In this document: piece by piece, positions 40,915 to 49,810 of the stretch | Numbering within the stretch: the first letter of the stretch is position 1 | Layout of the letters: every line of letters begins with the position of its first letter | Origin: Sphingomonas sp. QA11 | GTDB taxonomy: Bacteria > Pseudomonadota > Alphaproteobacteria > Sphingomonadales > Sphingomonadaceae | NCBI RefSeq assembly: GCF_028473665.1 | Contig: NZ_CP098774.1 | Coordinates: 744,001 to 808,000, forward strand | Direction of reading: 5' to 3' | Length of the DNA: 64,000 bases | Notes under the pieces: model-generated | Told to the model about the DNA's origin: nothing | Seen by the model: the letters and a program-made list of their open reading frames with translations, nothing else | Databases searched by the model: none | Translations under genes and position numbers: made by a program

Positions 40915-42974
40915 TGAAACGAAGACCGAATCTTATGTTCGGGGTCGCCATTGGCGCGCTGATCACGGGCGGCTGTTCGACGGGGCAGCCGCCAAAACCG
41001 ATCGAGATGCCGGTGCCGCCGCCGATCGTGGTGGAGGCTGAACGCGCGGAACGGCAAGTTCGTTCGACCATCGTCGGCGGTGAGGCTCCCGTACCGCAAC
41101 CGCCGGTGGCCGCACCGCGGCGTGCCAGGGGAGGCAGCATCAGCATGAACCTGCCCGGTGCGGATGTACGCACAGTGGCAGCATCGGTTCATGAAGTGAC
41201 TGGCGTTCCGATTGAGGTCGATCCTGCCGCGAGCGGCCAGGTTTCGCTCGTGACGCCTGGCACGATCGCTCGATCGGAGGTTCTGGCCCTGTTCGAGACC
41301 GCGCTGCGGGCAGCGAATCTCGCGCTTGTTCCCGTGGGTGACGGCTATATGGTCCGCACCGCCACGTCAGCGCAGTCGCCGGTTGCCCCCGATGCCGTGG
41401 GGTACGGGACCGAGGTCATAACCCTTCAGTTCATCAACGCCGAGGAGGTTCGCAAGATTCTCGACGGCGCCTTGCCCGGCGTGGTCACGGCTGTCGACGC
41501 CACTGCCAATCGCGTAACGATCGCCGGCACGACCGGGCAGCGCGGTAGCGTGCGTGACCTGCTGAAACAGTTCGACGTCAACTGGCTGCGCAACATGAGT
41601 TTTTCGCTTTTCGTGCCGGCGCGCACCGACGCACGGTTGATCGTGCCCGAACTCGACAAGCTCATCAATGCCAGCGACGCGCCGACCAGGGGGCTGGTTC
41701 GCCTCATCACGATGGAGCGCCTGAACGGAATTCTCGCCGTGACGGCGCAGCGGCAGTATCTTGAGGACGTCCGGCGATGGATCGAGGTCCTCGATCGAGA
41801 GGGCGAAAGCGCCGAGAAGCGCATCTTCGTCTATCGCGTCCAGAATGGGCGCGCGCGCGATCTGGCACGCACGCTGAACCAGGCATTCGGCAATGGCGGC
41901 GATTCGGCAGGCGATGAAAATGCCAACCCGTTCGCCAGTTCCGAGCAGAGCGGCGCCCGAAAGACGTCCGCACCGCCGGCATCCGCCGCCAATGCCGCGA
42001 CACAGCGAGCCGCCGGCGCTGCGGCGGCAGGTGATGCCGGCCAGCCGGCTGCCCGGGCCGACGCGCCGTCCGGGAAGATCACTGCGGACGAGGTGAACAA
42101 TGCGGTCGTCGCCTACGGAACGCCTCGCGACTACGCGATGATCGAAGATGCGCTACGCAAGCTCGACGTCCCGCCGCTTCAGGTGATGATTGAGGCCGCG
42201 ATTACCGAGGTCACGCTGAATGACACGCTGCGATATGGCGTTCAGTGGAACTGGCTGACTGGCCAGAGCAACTTCAGATTGACCGACGGCACCGGCATGC
42301 CGACGGCACCGACCCAGGCTGGCTTCTCCTATTTCCTTTCGAGCGGCAGTATCAGCGCTGCGCTGAACGCGCTCGAGCAGCGAACGAACGTCAAGGTCGT
42401 CTCAGCGCCCAAGCTTGTGACGCTCAACAACCAGACCGCGGCGCTCCAGGTCGGTGACCAGGTACCGATTTCCTCCGGAAGCGCGGTCAGCGTCGAGAAT
42501 CCCAATGCACCGATCGTCAATTCGATTGAGTATCGCGATACGGGGGTGATCCTGAAGGTCACGCCTCGTGTGAACGCCGGCGGTCTGGTGTTGCTCGACA
42601 TCGCGCAGGAGGTGAGTGACGTCAACACCAACGCTCCCGCTTTGGGCGGTACGCGTACGCCCGCGTCGCCGACGATCTCGACGCGGCGGATATCCACGTC
42701 GGTTGCGGTGCAGGACGGCCAGATCATTGCGCTCGGCGGCCTGTTCCGGGATTCGACGAGCTTCGGGAAGAACGGGGTTCCAATTCTTTCGCGTCTCCCG
42801 GTGCTGGGAGCGCTCTTCGGCAACCACAACAATACCCAGAACCGGACGGAGTTGATCGTTCTGCTGAAGCCGCACGTGATCAGTACTCCAGACGACGGCA
42901 GGACAGTGACCGAGGAATTGCGGGCGAAGCTGCGGACGCTCGAGCCGTTCAGGACCCAGGGCAAGATGCCGTGA
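40914..42974 (+). CDS. gspD: type II secretion secretin GspD
   Basis: A 686-residue outer-membrane secretin, here a lipoprotein (lipobox ALITGGC). N0 (ISMNLPGADVRTVAASVHEV), N1 (VITLQFINAEEVRKILDGAL) and further N domains precede the secretin core, which has the signature VPILSRLPVLGALFG and ends in TELIVLLKPHVI. A long Ala/Ser-rich insertion (about residues 330-385) lies in the N3 region. The lipid anchor suggests it may not need a separate pilotin. The ATG overlaps the preceding stop (TGATG). Confidence 0.95.
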   Translation: MKRRPNLMFGVAIGALITGGCSTGQPPKPIEMPVPPPIVVEAERAERQVRSTIVGGEAPVPQPPVAAPRRARGGSISMNLPGADVRTVAASVHEVTGVPIEVDPAASGQVSLVTPGTIARSEVLALFETALRAANLALVPVGDGYMVRTATSAQSPVAPDAVGYGTEVITLQFINAEEVRKILDGALPGVVTAVDATANRVTIAGTTGQRGSVRDLLKQFDVNWLRNMSFSLFVPARTDARLIVPELDKLINASDAPTRGLVRLITMERLNGILAVTAQRQYLEDVRRWIEVLDREGESAEKRIFVYRVQNGRARDLARTLNQAFGNGGDSAGDENANPFASSEQSGARKTSAPPASAANAATQRAAGAAAAGDAGQPAARADAPSGKITADEVNNAVVAYGTPRDYAMIEDALRKLDVPPLQVMIEAAITEVTLNDTLRYGVQWNWLTGQSNFRLTDGTGMPTAPTQAGFSYFLSSGSISAALNALEQRTNVKVVSAPKLVTLNNQTAALQVGDQVPISSGSAVSVENPNAPIVNSIEYRDTGVILKVTPRVNAGGLVLLDIAQEVSDVNTNAPALGGTRTPASPTISTRRISTSVAVQDGQIIALGGLFRDSTSFGKNGVPILSRLPVLGALFGNHNNTQNRTELIVLLKPHVISTPDDGRTVTEELRAKLRTLEPFRTQGKMP

Positions 42975-43819
42975 TGCGCAAATGCGAGGACGGGTATGCG
43001 CTGGTGGCGGCAGTCGCGAGCATTGCCGTGTTCTCGGCCATGGCGCTTACCGTTCTCTCCGCAACTCGAATGGGAATTTCCGATGCGGGGGCGGAACAGG
43101 CTCAGTTGCAGGCGAACGCGGCGGCCGATGCCGGGTTCGCGATGGCGCTTCAGAAGCTCCTCGATCGCGACGCGACTCAGCGTTGGTCGATCGACGGTAG
43201 GGTGCGGACATTGACCTATGGCCAGGCGCGCCTTCGCGTCCGGATCGAGGATGAACGCGGCAAGGTTCCGATCAGCCGGCTCGATGAAAAGCTGGCCACG
43301 CGATTGCTGGAGGAAGTGGGGCTGAGCGGAGACAATCTGCTGATCGCGCGCGATTCTCTGCTCGACTGGACCGACAGTGATGATGAGGCTCGGCCGTTCG
43401 GAGCCGAGGCGCCTTACTATCAGTCGGCAGGCATCAGTCCGCCCAACGGGTTCCTGGGATCGATCGAGGAACTGCGCAGCGTTCGCGGATTCGATGCGAG
43501 AACGGTGGAAAGGATCAAGCCCCTGGCCACGGCCTATACCGCAATGGCTGCATTCGAGGCACAATATGCAAATCCCCGCGCAATGGCGATCATGGAAGAA
43601 GCTGGAGGCAAGGGGGGGGCGGTGACGATCAATCGTGCCCGTGAACTTGCGGGACAGCGGACGGCGATCGAACTCACGGATACTGCCAGCCTGACCGGAA
43701 GGCCTCTCACGATCATTGTAGACGCGGCCTTGCCCGACGGCGCCCGGGCGATTCGCCGGATCGTGGTCGAACTGACGGGGGTTGCCAATCGGCCCTATTT
43801 CGTCCGGGCCTATGAGTAA
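42974..43819 (+). CDS. gspK: minor pseudopilin GspK
   Basis: A 281-residue protein. The prepilin motif (G|YALVAAVASIAVFSAMALTV) lacks Glu5, as usual for GspK, the pseudopilus tip subunit. It has the large alpha domain (SLLDWTDSDDEARPFGAEAP, YYQSAGI, then a helix-hairpin-helix-like stretch LGSIEELRSVRGFDARTVER). It is the last gene of the operon, and a convergent hydrolase gene follows. No prepilin peptidase gene (gspO) is present here. Confidence 0.92.
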   Translation: MRKCEDGYALVAAVASIAVFSAMALTVLSATRMGISDAGAEQAQLQANAAADAGFAMALQKLLDRDATQRWSIDGRVRTLTYGQARLRVRIEDERGKVPISRLDEKLATRLLEEVGLSGDNLLIARDSLLDWTDSDDEARPFGAEAPYYQSAGISPPNGFLGSIEELRSVRGFDARTVERIKPLATAYTAMAAFEAQYANPRAMAIMEEAGGKGGAVTINRARELAGQRTAIELTDTASLTGRPLTIIVDAALPDGARAIRRIVVELTGVANRPYFVRAYE

Positions 43820-43844
43820 GCCATCCCCGATCCTCAGCAGCCCA

Positions 43845-44417
43845 TCATTTACGCCCGATGCCCTGTTGTGATGCACTATTCGGCCCTGTCGTCGCGGGAG
43901 GCGCTAGGCCCCATGGCGCGAACACCGGGGGAGTGGTTTCGGGGTTGGCTTGGCCGCGGGCCGAATTTGCCACGGCTCCAACGGAGCCGGACAGGTCGGC
44001 GATCGGAAACGCGCCCAAAGATCCGGTCTCGCTCTCTCCGGTGGAGCGATAGAATATGTGGGCGCCGATCTTCGTCACGCGCACGAGCCTGGGCGCCCAA
44101 TAAGGGCTGACATAGTCGGCATGATAATGCGTTGCGCGGGGCACACGAGAGGGCATTCGCCCGTCGATCGCGTCCTCCGCGACCGCTCGTGCGGTGGACA
44201 TGACGCGCTCCGGTAATTTTCGGTGCAGCGATCCATCGCAGGTAAAGGTGAACTGGCAGCCCGTACGCTTTGTCGAGCCGGCGAAGACCACATCGCATAT
44301 GGTTTTGGGAAAGGACGGACTCCGGAGCCGATTGAGCACTACCTCGGCGACCGCTTGCTGTCCTTCCTTGCTCTCATATCCTGCCTCGTAGGCGATGGTG
44401 AGTGCGAGGCATTCCAC
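43845..44417 (-). CDS. cell-wall hydrolase, SleB-like (5' end uncertain)
   Basis: The frame contains the Hydrolase_2/SleB domain (ECLALTIAYEAGYESKEGQQ, AVAEVVLNRLRSPSFPKTIC, then HYHADYVSPYWAPRLVRVTK), a lytic amidase or transglycosylase-like fold that cuts peptidoglycan. The only canonical start that keeps the domain is the GTG at 44417, but it lies directly at the domain edge. The frame stays open upstream to about 44632 and there encodes a convincing signal peptide (SVLIRGLILLAAKLTPAALT, ending LHAQN) with no ATG, GTG or TTG before it. An ATT at 44561 could start a 238-residue secreted form. A frameshift joining an ATG frame that opens near 44600 is the other explanation. It could remodel the wall for the T2SS next door. 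Confidence 0.75.
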   Translation of the reverse strand: MECLALTIAYEAGYESKEGQQAVAEVVLNRLRSPSFPKTICDVVFAGSTKRTGCQFTFTCDGSLHRKLPERVMSTARAVAEDAIDGRMPSRVPRATHYHADYVSPYWAPRLVRVTKIGAHIFYRSTGESETGSLGAFPIADLSGSVGAVANSARGQANPETTPPVFAPWGLAPPATTGPNSASQQGIGRK

Positions 44418-44639
44418 CGCGCGCGTGTGGTCTTCGACCGGCCCCAGTCCAGTGTTCTGGGCATGGAGTGGCTCGCCGACGCCGAATGTGAGGGCTGCCG
44501 GTGTCAGCTTTGCTGCGAGGAGGATCAGCCCGCGGATGAGAACGCTCCGGTGATTCCAAATGAGATGCGTTTCGGTGAGATGGAATGCATGGCCGCCGTT
44601 CCGCCTGAATTTATACGCTTAGATCGGCTGTTATCTTTG

Positions 44640-44940
44640 ATTATTGTGTATTGTGTTTAATATAGCGATTTGATGTGTAGTAAAATAAAGTACATTTTGA
44701 TTGTATTGTGCATTTTACATTTATTTATTCTGTAAATAAGTGTCGATTTATTAACGTTATTGACTTATTGTACGGAAGTGTCATCCGCATGTAATGAATT
44801 GATGAAAAAGCATGCGTGCGGTTATTCATAAATATGAATGCTGAATCGACGTAAGAATTGTGAAAATTGTACGATCTTGGCATGAAATTTCCTCCGAAAT
44901 GGTGCGGATTGAATGCCACTGAGAAGACTGCGGGTGCGGA
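44640..44940. other. AT-rich divergent intergenic region
   Basis: About 300 bp of very AT-rich DNA in a GC-rich genome, with no gene. It contains inverted repeats TTATTTA/TAAATAA (44721-44739) and ATTCATAAATATGAAT (44824-44839). It separates the minus-strand hydrolase from the plus-strand gene at 44953 and probably holds promoters for both. Confidence 0.6.
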
Positions 44941-44952
44941 TTGGAGCGAGGG

Positions 44953-45576
44953 ATGATCGTCAGGCTGGGTGTTGCGGCGCTTGTGTCGGCTTTGGGAATT
45001 TCAGCGGCCACTCTGTTCAGCGGCGGTGAGGCGAAGCGGGAAGGTGCAGCGCCGGAGCGGGCGTTGGAGTCGCCGGATTCGGCCTCTTCATCAGCCTCCG
45101 CGCCGAAGATGATTCCGGCTCGTTTTCTTGACTGCATGTTGGGCAGGATCGCCAATTTCGACCCCAACAGGAATCAGGCGCCGTCCGAATATGTTTATGA
45201 CGGCAGCCACGCGTTCAAACTGTTCCTGCCCTCGATCCCGGTTCGCACCAGCCCGCCGCCTGAGTCTACCTCGCCGCCTGAGCCTGTCGATCCGAAGACT
45301 AGGGTTGTTGCCGATCCCGATGGATTGACGCGGGAAGTCGCCGGGAGACCCTTTGATCGTGTGGTGGATACCTGGCCCGAACGAACCGAAATGACGGCCC
45401 CTATCAGCGATGTGGCGGTCAATATGATCATCATCGATCAGATCGATACGCAACGTGCGACGGCAAACCTGTTCATGACGAAAGCCAATGATGCGGTGAC
45501 GTTTGATTTGAAGCACCTTTATTTGGGGATATGCCGTGTGGCCACCGGCGGGGCGGCAGTAGCGGAAGCGGATTGA
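44953..45576 (+). CDS. membrane-anchored or secreted protein of unknown function
   Basis: A 207-residue protein starting at ATG 44953 with a GAGCGAGGG ribosome site. One N-terminal hydrophobic segment (about 2-24, IVRLGVAALVSALGISAATL) would anchor or export it. The rest is a Ser/Pro-rich linker and a region with PSEYVYDGSHAFKLFLPSIP and DTWPERTEMTAPISDV. I recognise no family. It lies 83 bp upstream of the OGT-like gene and probably shares its transcript, so it may be a substrate or partner of that enzyme. Confidence 0.65.
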   Translation: MIVRLGVAALVSALGISAATLFSGGEAKREGAAPERALESPDSASSSASAPKMIPARFLDCMLGRIANFDPNRNQAPSEYVYDGSHAFKLFLPSIPVRTSPPPESTSPPEPVDPKTRVVADPDGLTREVAGRPFDRVVDTWPERTEMTAPISDVAVNMIIIDQIDTQRATANLFMTKANDAVTFDLKHLYLGICRVATGGAAVAEAD

Positions 45577-45659
45577 GATTCGAGCAGTGTTTCTGCCGCG
45601 CATCCTTTGGCGGGGCTCGATCATCGCGACGCGTTGCAGCGACCTAGGGAGATTTGTCG

Positions 45660-48056
45660 ATGACGGGAGTGGGGCAGGCCGAAACGCTTCCGTTTTTGCG
45701 TCAGGCTGACAGGTTTCAGCAGTCCGGTGATTTCGCGGCGGCGCTGAGATGCCTTGATGAGGCGATTGCCGCCGATCCTGGCAATGCCGAAGCATATTGC
45801 GCTCGTGGGAATGCCTTGGCCGATCTCGGCCGGACGGAACTCGCCATTGCAAACTATGACCGGGCGATCGTTCTGGACCCGGCAGCACCGGATCCACATG
45901 ATTTCCGCGGCATCGTGCTGGCGCAGTCTGGCCGAATGGACGAAGCGCTTTTGAGCTTTGATCGTGCGATTGCTCTTGGTCCGGGCAATGTGAATGCGCT
46001 GAACAATCGCGCCAATGTCCTGAAAAGCTTGAATCGCCTGGACGAGGCACTTGCCGCCCAGGAACAGGTGGTTTCCGCGCTGCCGGATTTCGCGCCGGGC
46101 TATAACAACCGGGGCAACACGTTAATCGCGCTCGGTCGCTTGGACGAGGCGATTGACAGCTTCGATCGCGCGTTGGAACTGGATCCGGGACAGCTACAGT
46201 CCCATTGCAATCGAGCCAACGCGCTTGTGAAACTCGCAAGGGTTGAAGAAGCGATTCAAGCCTATCGACAGGCCCTGTCACTCGATTCCCGACAGGTGGA
46301 CGTTTTGTTGAATCTGGCGGAACTTCTGTCGAATTTCGCGCAGCCCGAAGAGGCTGCGGATTGCTATCAACAGGCGCTCGCCCTTGATCCGGACAATTTG
46401 GACGCCTGGCTTGGTTCGGGTGATGTGCTGCTTGCGCTTTACCGGCCTGATAAGGCGTTCTCCTGCTTCAAGCGCGTTCTAGAATTGGATGCCAACAATG
46501 CCGAGGCCATGAGCCATATGGGCATAGCATGCATGCAGCTTCATCTTCCCGAGAAAGCCCTGGCATGCTTCGACCAGTCGGTGGCCCATAATCCGAACGA
46601 TCCCCAGACCTGGCAGAGCCGTGGCAATCTGCTTTTGGAACTGGGGGAGGTGGAGGGTGCCTTGGCCAGCCAGGATCGTACATTGGCAATTGCGCCCCTG
46701 TTTCCTTATGAATTGGGCAGGCGGTTTCATACCGCGATGCGATTGTCGCACTGGAGCGAGCTCGATCGATATGCGGCGGTAATTCGTCAATCTATCGAAG
46801 AAGGTGGGCGATTGATCGCGCCTTTCGATCTTGTCACGACGGTCGACGACCCGGGCCTCCAGAAAAGATGCGCTGAACTCTTCGTGCAGCATGAACTTCC
46901 TCATGTCCGGGAACGGCCGATCGGGTCAAAATATCGCCCGCGACAGCGCATCAGGATTGGATATTTCTCGGCTGACTTCAGAGAGCATGCGACGATGCAA
47001 TTGCTGCTTGAAACCCTTGAAGCCCATGATCGAGATCGCTTCGAGTTCACCGCGATTTCCTTCGGTCCTGACATCAGGGATTTATCGCGGCAGCGCGCGG
47101 AGCGTGCCATGGACCGTTTCGTTGATGTGCAAAGGCAAGCAGATTCGGAGATTGTACGGCTATCTCGTGAACTCGAGCTCGATATCGCAATTGACCTGAA
47201 GGGCTATACGCAAGGCAATAGGACGGGCGTGTTCGTCGAGAGGGTGGCCCCCGTTCAGGCAAGCTATCTTGGATTTCCAGGAACAACCGGGATTCCTGCG
47301 ATGGACTATGTAATTTCCGATAAGATCGTTATTCCTGCCGGGCATGAGGGACAATACTCTGAATATATTGTCCGCCTTCCGGGTAGTTACCAGTCAAACC
47401 GCAGGATTGGGAAGATCTCGGCTGTCGCCAATCGCGTTGACGCGGGCCTCGCTCACGGGGTATTTGTCTATTGCTGTTTTAATCAGAGCTACAAGATAAC
47501 GCCTGATCTATTCGATGCTTGGATGTGTATCTTGTCCAATGTCCCGAATAGCGTGCTATGGTTGTGGGTGAACCAAGCTTCCGCGCGGAGCAATCTTCAG
47601 CGGACTGCCGCCGAGAGGGGCATCGCGGCGGATCGTCTCGTTTTCGCGGAGCGTCTGCCGGGCGAGCAGCATCTGGATCGCCTCAGACTTGCGGACCTTT
47701 TTCTCGATACGCTGCCCTGCAATGCTCACACGACGGCGAGTGATGCTCTTCGAGTGGGCCTGCCGCTGTTGACCTGTACTGGCAAGTCATTTGCCTCGCG
47801 TGTTGCGGCAAGCCTGCTCGACGCGATGGGCCTTCCGGAATTGGTCACGACCAATCTTGCCGATTACGAAGCCCGTGCGGTCGCGTTGGGGACCGATGCC
47901 GGGCAGTTTGCGCGGATCAAGGAAAAGCTGCTGCGCAATCGCGCCACTACTTCTCTCTTCGATCCTTCCCGAATGGCGCGTAGTCTCGAAACTGCGTATC
48001 TGGCCATGTACGAGCGCTATCGGAACGATCTTCCGCCGGCGGATATCACGCTATAA
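45660..48056 (+). CDS. TPR O-GlcNAc transferase-like protein (GT41/SPINDLY type)
   Basis: A 798-residue enzyme. About nine TPR repeats span residues 10-350 (e.g. AEAYCARGNALADLGRTELA, PGYNNRGNTLIALGRLDEAI). The GT41 catalytic half follows: IRIGYFSADFREHATMQLLL, DLKGYTQGNRTGVF, VQASYLGFPGTTG, FNQSYKITPDLFDAWMCILS, NVPNSVLWLW and PCNAHTTASDALRVGLPLLT. The FNQ-YKI line carries the Lys equivalent to the UDP-contacting Lys of human OGT. It would attach GlcNAc or fucose-like sugars to Ser/Thr of proteins. The ATG at 45660 follows AGGGAGA; a TTG at 45654 is also in frame. Substrates are unknown. Confidence 0.9.
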   Translation: MTGVGQAETLPFLRQADRFQQSGDFAAALRCLDEAIAADPGNAEAYCARGNALADLGRTELAIANYDRAIVLDPAAPDPHDFRGIVLAQSGRMDEALLSFDRAIALGPGNVNALNNRANVLKSLNRLDEALAAQEQVVSALPDFAPGYNNRGNTLIALGRLDEAIDSFDRALELDPGQLQSHCNRANALVKLARVEEAIQAYRQALSLDSRQVDVLLNLAELLSNFAQPEEAADCYQQALALDPDNLDAWLGSGDVLLALYRPDKAFSCFKRVLELDANNAEAMSHMGIACMQLHLPEKALACFDQSVAHNPNDPQTWQSRGNLLLELGEVEGALASQDRTLAIAPLFPYELGRRFHTAMRLSHWSELDRYAAVIRQSIEEGGRLIAPFDLVTTVDDPGLQKRCAELFVQHELPHVRERPIGSKYRPRQRIRIGYFSADFREHATMQLLLETLEAHDRDRFEFTAISFGPDIRDLSRQRAERAMDRFVDVQRQADSEIVRLSRELELDIAIDLKGYTQGNRTGVFVERVAPVQASYLGFPGTTGIPAMDYVISDKIVIPAGHEGQYSEYIVRLPGSYQSNRRIGKISAVANRVDAGLAHGVFVYCCFNQSYKITPDLFDAWMCILSNVPNSVLWLWVNQASARSNLQRTAAERGIAADRLVFAERLPGEQHLDRLRLADLFLDTLPCNAHTTASDALRVGLPLLTCTGKSFASRVAASLLDAMGLPELVTTNLADYEARAVALGTDAGQFARIKEKLLRNRATTSLFDPSRMARSLETAYLAMYERYRNDLPPADITL

Positions 48057-48071
48057 TCCTGATCGAGGTCG

Positions 48072-48099
48072 CTGGACGCGGTAGTTGTCCGGCGTCCAG
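48072..48099 (+). terminator. hairpin after the OGT-like gene
   Basis: CTGGACGC (48072-48079) pairs with GCGTCCAG (48092-48099) around a 12-base loop, 16 bp after the stop. The following T content is low. Confidence 0.5.
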
Positions 48100-48245
48100 G
48101 ACTTTGAGCGATGCGATCACATTCCAGCATGCCGACGGCAACCGGTCTATTGCAACCTTCCGCAACGAAGACGGCCGTTGGCGACGCTGTGGTGAGCGCG
48201 CCAAGAGTCGGAAATTATGGGGATTTCATATTTTCTGCGATTTGG

Positions 48246-48297
48246 TTTGCCAAATTCCTTCGCCCAAGTGTCTCTTAAGTAGGAGCAATTGTCGGGG
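48246..48297 (+). promoter_or_regulatory. conserved upstream element, copy C
   Basis: A third copy of the element before the two luxR genes: TTTGCCA, then 15 bases, AAGTGTC at 48266-48272, TAGGAGC at 48280-48286 and GGGG at 48294-48297. One-base gaps are needed against copies A and B. Here no ATG follows the GGGG. The AraC-type start lies about 114 bp downstream, so the element marks a regulator gene rather than one start codon. Confidence 0.5.
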
Positions 48298-48410
48298 TAA
48301 CCTACCGGTCGCGGCGAGAGCGATCTCGGTTGCAAAGGCTGGTATGTGCCCCAGGAAGTCAATGTCCGGTCGTCAATGCGGTCGGGTGCTTCCCATTGCA
48401 TTCGCGGGAG

Positions 48411-48848
48411 ATGATGATGGCGAGGCGGAATCCTGGATCCGGTCATTCTTCGGTTGCGGCGGTTCAAGAAGAGCCTCGCGTTCATTCGGGCCCGCGCCTG
48501 GCGCCGTGGCAGATCAAAGTCGCCCAGGACCAAATGTCGCTTCAACTACAATCTGGCCTGCAAATCGCGGATGTCGCCGCAAGGCTAAGGATATCGGCGA
48601 CGCATTTTTCCAAGGCTTTCAGGAATTCGGTCGGGCTGGCGCCGTCGCGGTGGTATCAGCGCGAGCGCATCGCCAAGTCGATGCGCCTGCTCCGGGACGG
48701 TGCCCTGGAACTGTCCGAGATTGCATCAGAATGCGGTTATTTTGATGAAAGTCACTATGTCAGAACATTCTCACGGGCAGTCGGGATCCCGCCGGGGCGA
48801 TGGCGTCGAAAGCAAATGGCAATCCCATGCAAAGAACCGCTGGAGTAA
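48411..48848 (+). CDS. AraC-family helix-turn-helix regulator (DNA-binding domain only)
   Basis: A 145-residue protein. After about 35 unstructured residues it has a complete AraC/XylS domain: SGLQIADVAARLRISATHFS, KAFRNSVGLAPSRWYQRERI, then LSEIASECGYFDESHYVRTF and the closing SRAVGIPPGRWRR. There is no N-terminal sensor domain, so it binds DNA without its own effector site or is controlled by level. Three ATGs in a row (48411, 48414, 48417) follow CGGGAG. The upstream 350 bp hold the OGT terminator and conserved element C. Confidence 0.8.
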   Translation: MMMARRNPGSGHSSVAAVQEEPRVHSGPRLAPWQIKVAQDQMSLQLQSGLQIADVAARLRISATHFSKAFRNSVGLAPSRWYQRERIAKSMRLLRDGALELSEIASECGYFDESHYVRTFSRAVGIPPGRWRRKQMAIPCKEPLE

Positions 48849-48859
48849 CTGGTATATGG

Positions 48860-48876
48860 CCGAACGATGAGTTCGG
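48860..48876. terminator. small hairpin between convergent genes
   Basis: CCGAAC (48860-48865) pairs with GTTCGG (48871-48876) around GATGA, 12 bp after the AraC-type stop. A short stem with weak support. Confidence 0.35.
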
Positions 48877-49002
48877 TTGATCCGTTTCTTCGGGATGCAA
48901 GGACATCAGGCGCGCCAGCGCAGTTTCGTCAGCGTGGTGCTCGCGAATTGGTGACGAGGCGCCGGATACGCCTTGTGCAACCAAAATCCTATCGCATCCT
49001 GG

Positions 49003-49536
49003 TCAGTTGGGTGGTCGTTGATCTTGGCGGTCGATCGAAGCGGCGCCGATATCGCGGTTCGCACCATCCATTGCACGGTCGATCGCCAACTGCAGATGGG
49101 GTGCCGCGTCGGTATCCTCGATCTGGTCCAACAGCGAAAGTGCCTCCATCATCAACATGATCGTGCGCTGTCGGGTTGGCCCAAAGGTGCCGACATGTGA
49201 CGTCGCATGCTTACGCTTCCGCCGTGCGGTATCGTCGATCTGCTGTGCTTGAACTTCCTGCAGCCGCTTTTCGACGATGAGATCGATGGCCGTCGGGGAA
49301 AGCGTAGGCTTCAGCGGTGGCGCCAAAACATTTGCTTCTCCCGAGCGCGGCACTCCCGTGATCGCACAATCAACGAGGATCGCGAACGCCCGGCGAAGGT
49401 GAGCCTCAGCCTCACAATGCAAACCGTCTAGAAGCACGATCGCGTCATTCACGGACTCTGCGGCAACCGCAGAAAGAAATATCAGGTTCTCTTCGTCGGC
49501 CCTGTCGGCTTGATCCGGATTATATGGCGCGTCCAT
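49003..49536 (-). CDS. hypothetical protein, 177 aa
   Basis: A minus-strand gene with an ATG at 49536 after AAGGTAAAG. The protein is soluble and helical in character (EENLIFLSAVAAESVNDAIV, EAEAHLRRAFAILVDCAI, TIMLMMEALSLLDQIEDT), with a basic patch RRKRKH in the middle. I recognise no family. The ribosome site, amino-acid composition and an upstream palindrome support a real gene. It is divergent from the methyltransferase at 49811. Confidence 0.6.
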   Translation of the reverse strand: MDAPYNPDQADRADEENLIFLSAVAAESVNDAIVLLDGLHCEAEAHLRRAFAILVDCAITGVPRSGEANVLAPPLKPTLSPTAIDLIVEKRLQEVQAQQIDDTARRKRKHATSHVGTFGPTRQRTIMLMMEALSLLDQIEDTDAAPHLQLAIDRAMDGANRDIGAASIDRQDQRPPN

Positions 49537-49601
49537 GCTTTACCTTAATCCAAGTCGCGTTCCCGATACACCGGCTGAAAAATACACAGCCGTCGAGCGC
49601 G

Positions 49602-49615
49602 TTCCAAATTTGGAA
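49602..49615. promoter_or_regulatory. perfect palindrome TTCCAAATTTGGAA
   Basis: A 14-bp palindrome in the 270-bp divergent region between the hypothetical gene (start 49536) and the methyltransferase (start 49811). It is a candidate operator, placed about 65 bp before the minus-strand start. Confidence 0.4.
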
Positions 49616-49810
49616 AAGGCACATTACCGAACCGGCATTGCGGGTTTAGGCAGGTGCAAACCCGAGTGCGCCTGGAGACAAGCCGTGTCACGTCAATGAC
49701 GCGGGCGATTGTCATAACGCGCCGCGCGTGTGGAGGGTCTCCACCAGGGAACCCTTGCCGCAATCTAAATTGAGGCGAAACATGACCGGCGAGCCTGGTC
49801 GGGAGATCAG

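Noticed and set aside
42329..43876. Minus-strand open frame (515 codons) opposite gspD/gspK
   Set aside because: Lies across two well-supported plus-strand T2SS genes. No domain was seen.
48104..48745. Plus-strand frame of 213 codons overlapping the AraC-type gene
   Set aside because: The frame at 48411-48848 carries the complete AraC domain; the other frame has no domain and runs through the OGT terminator region.
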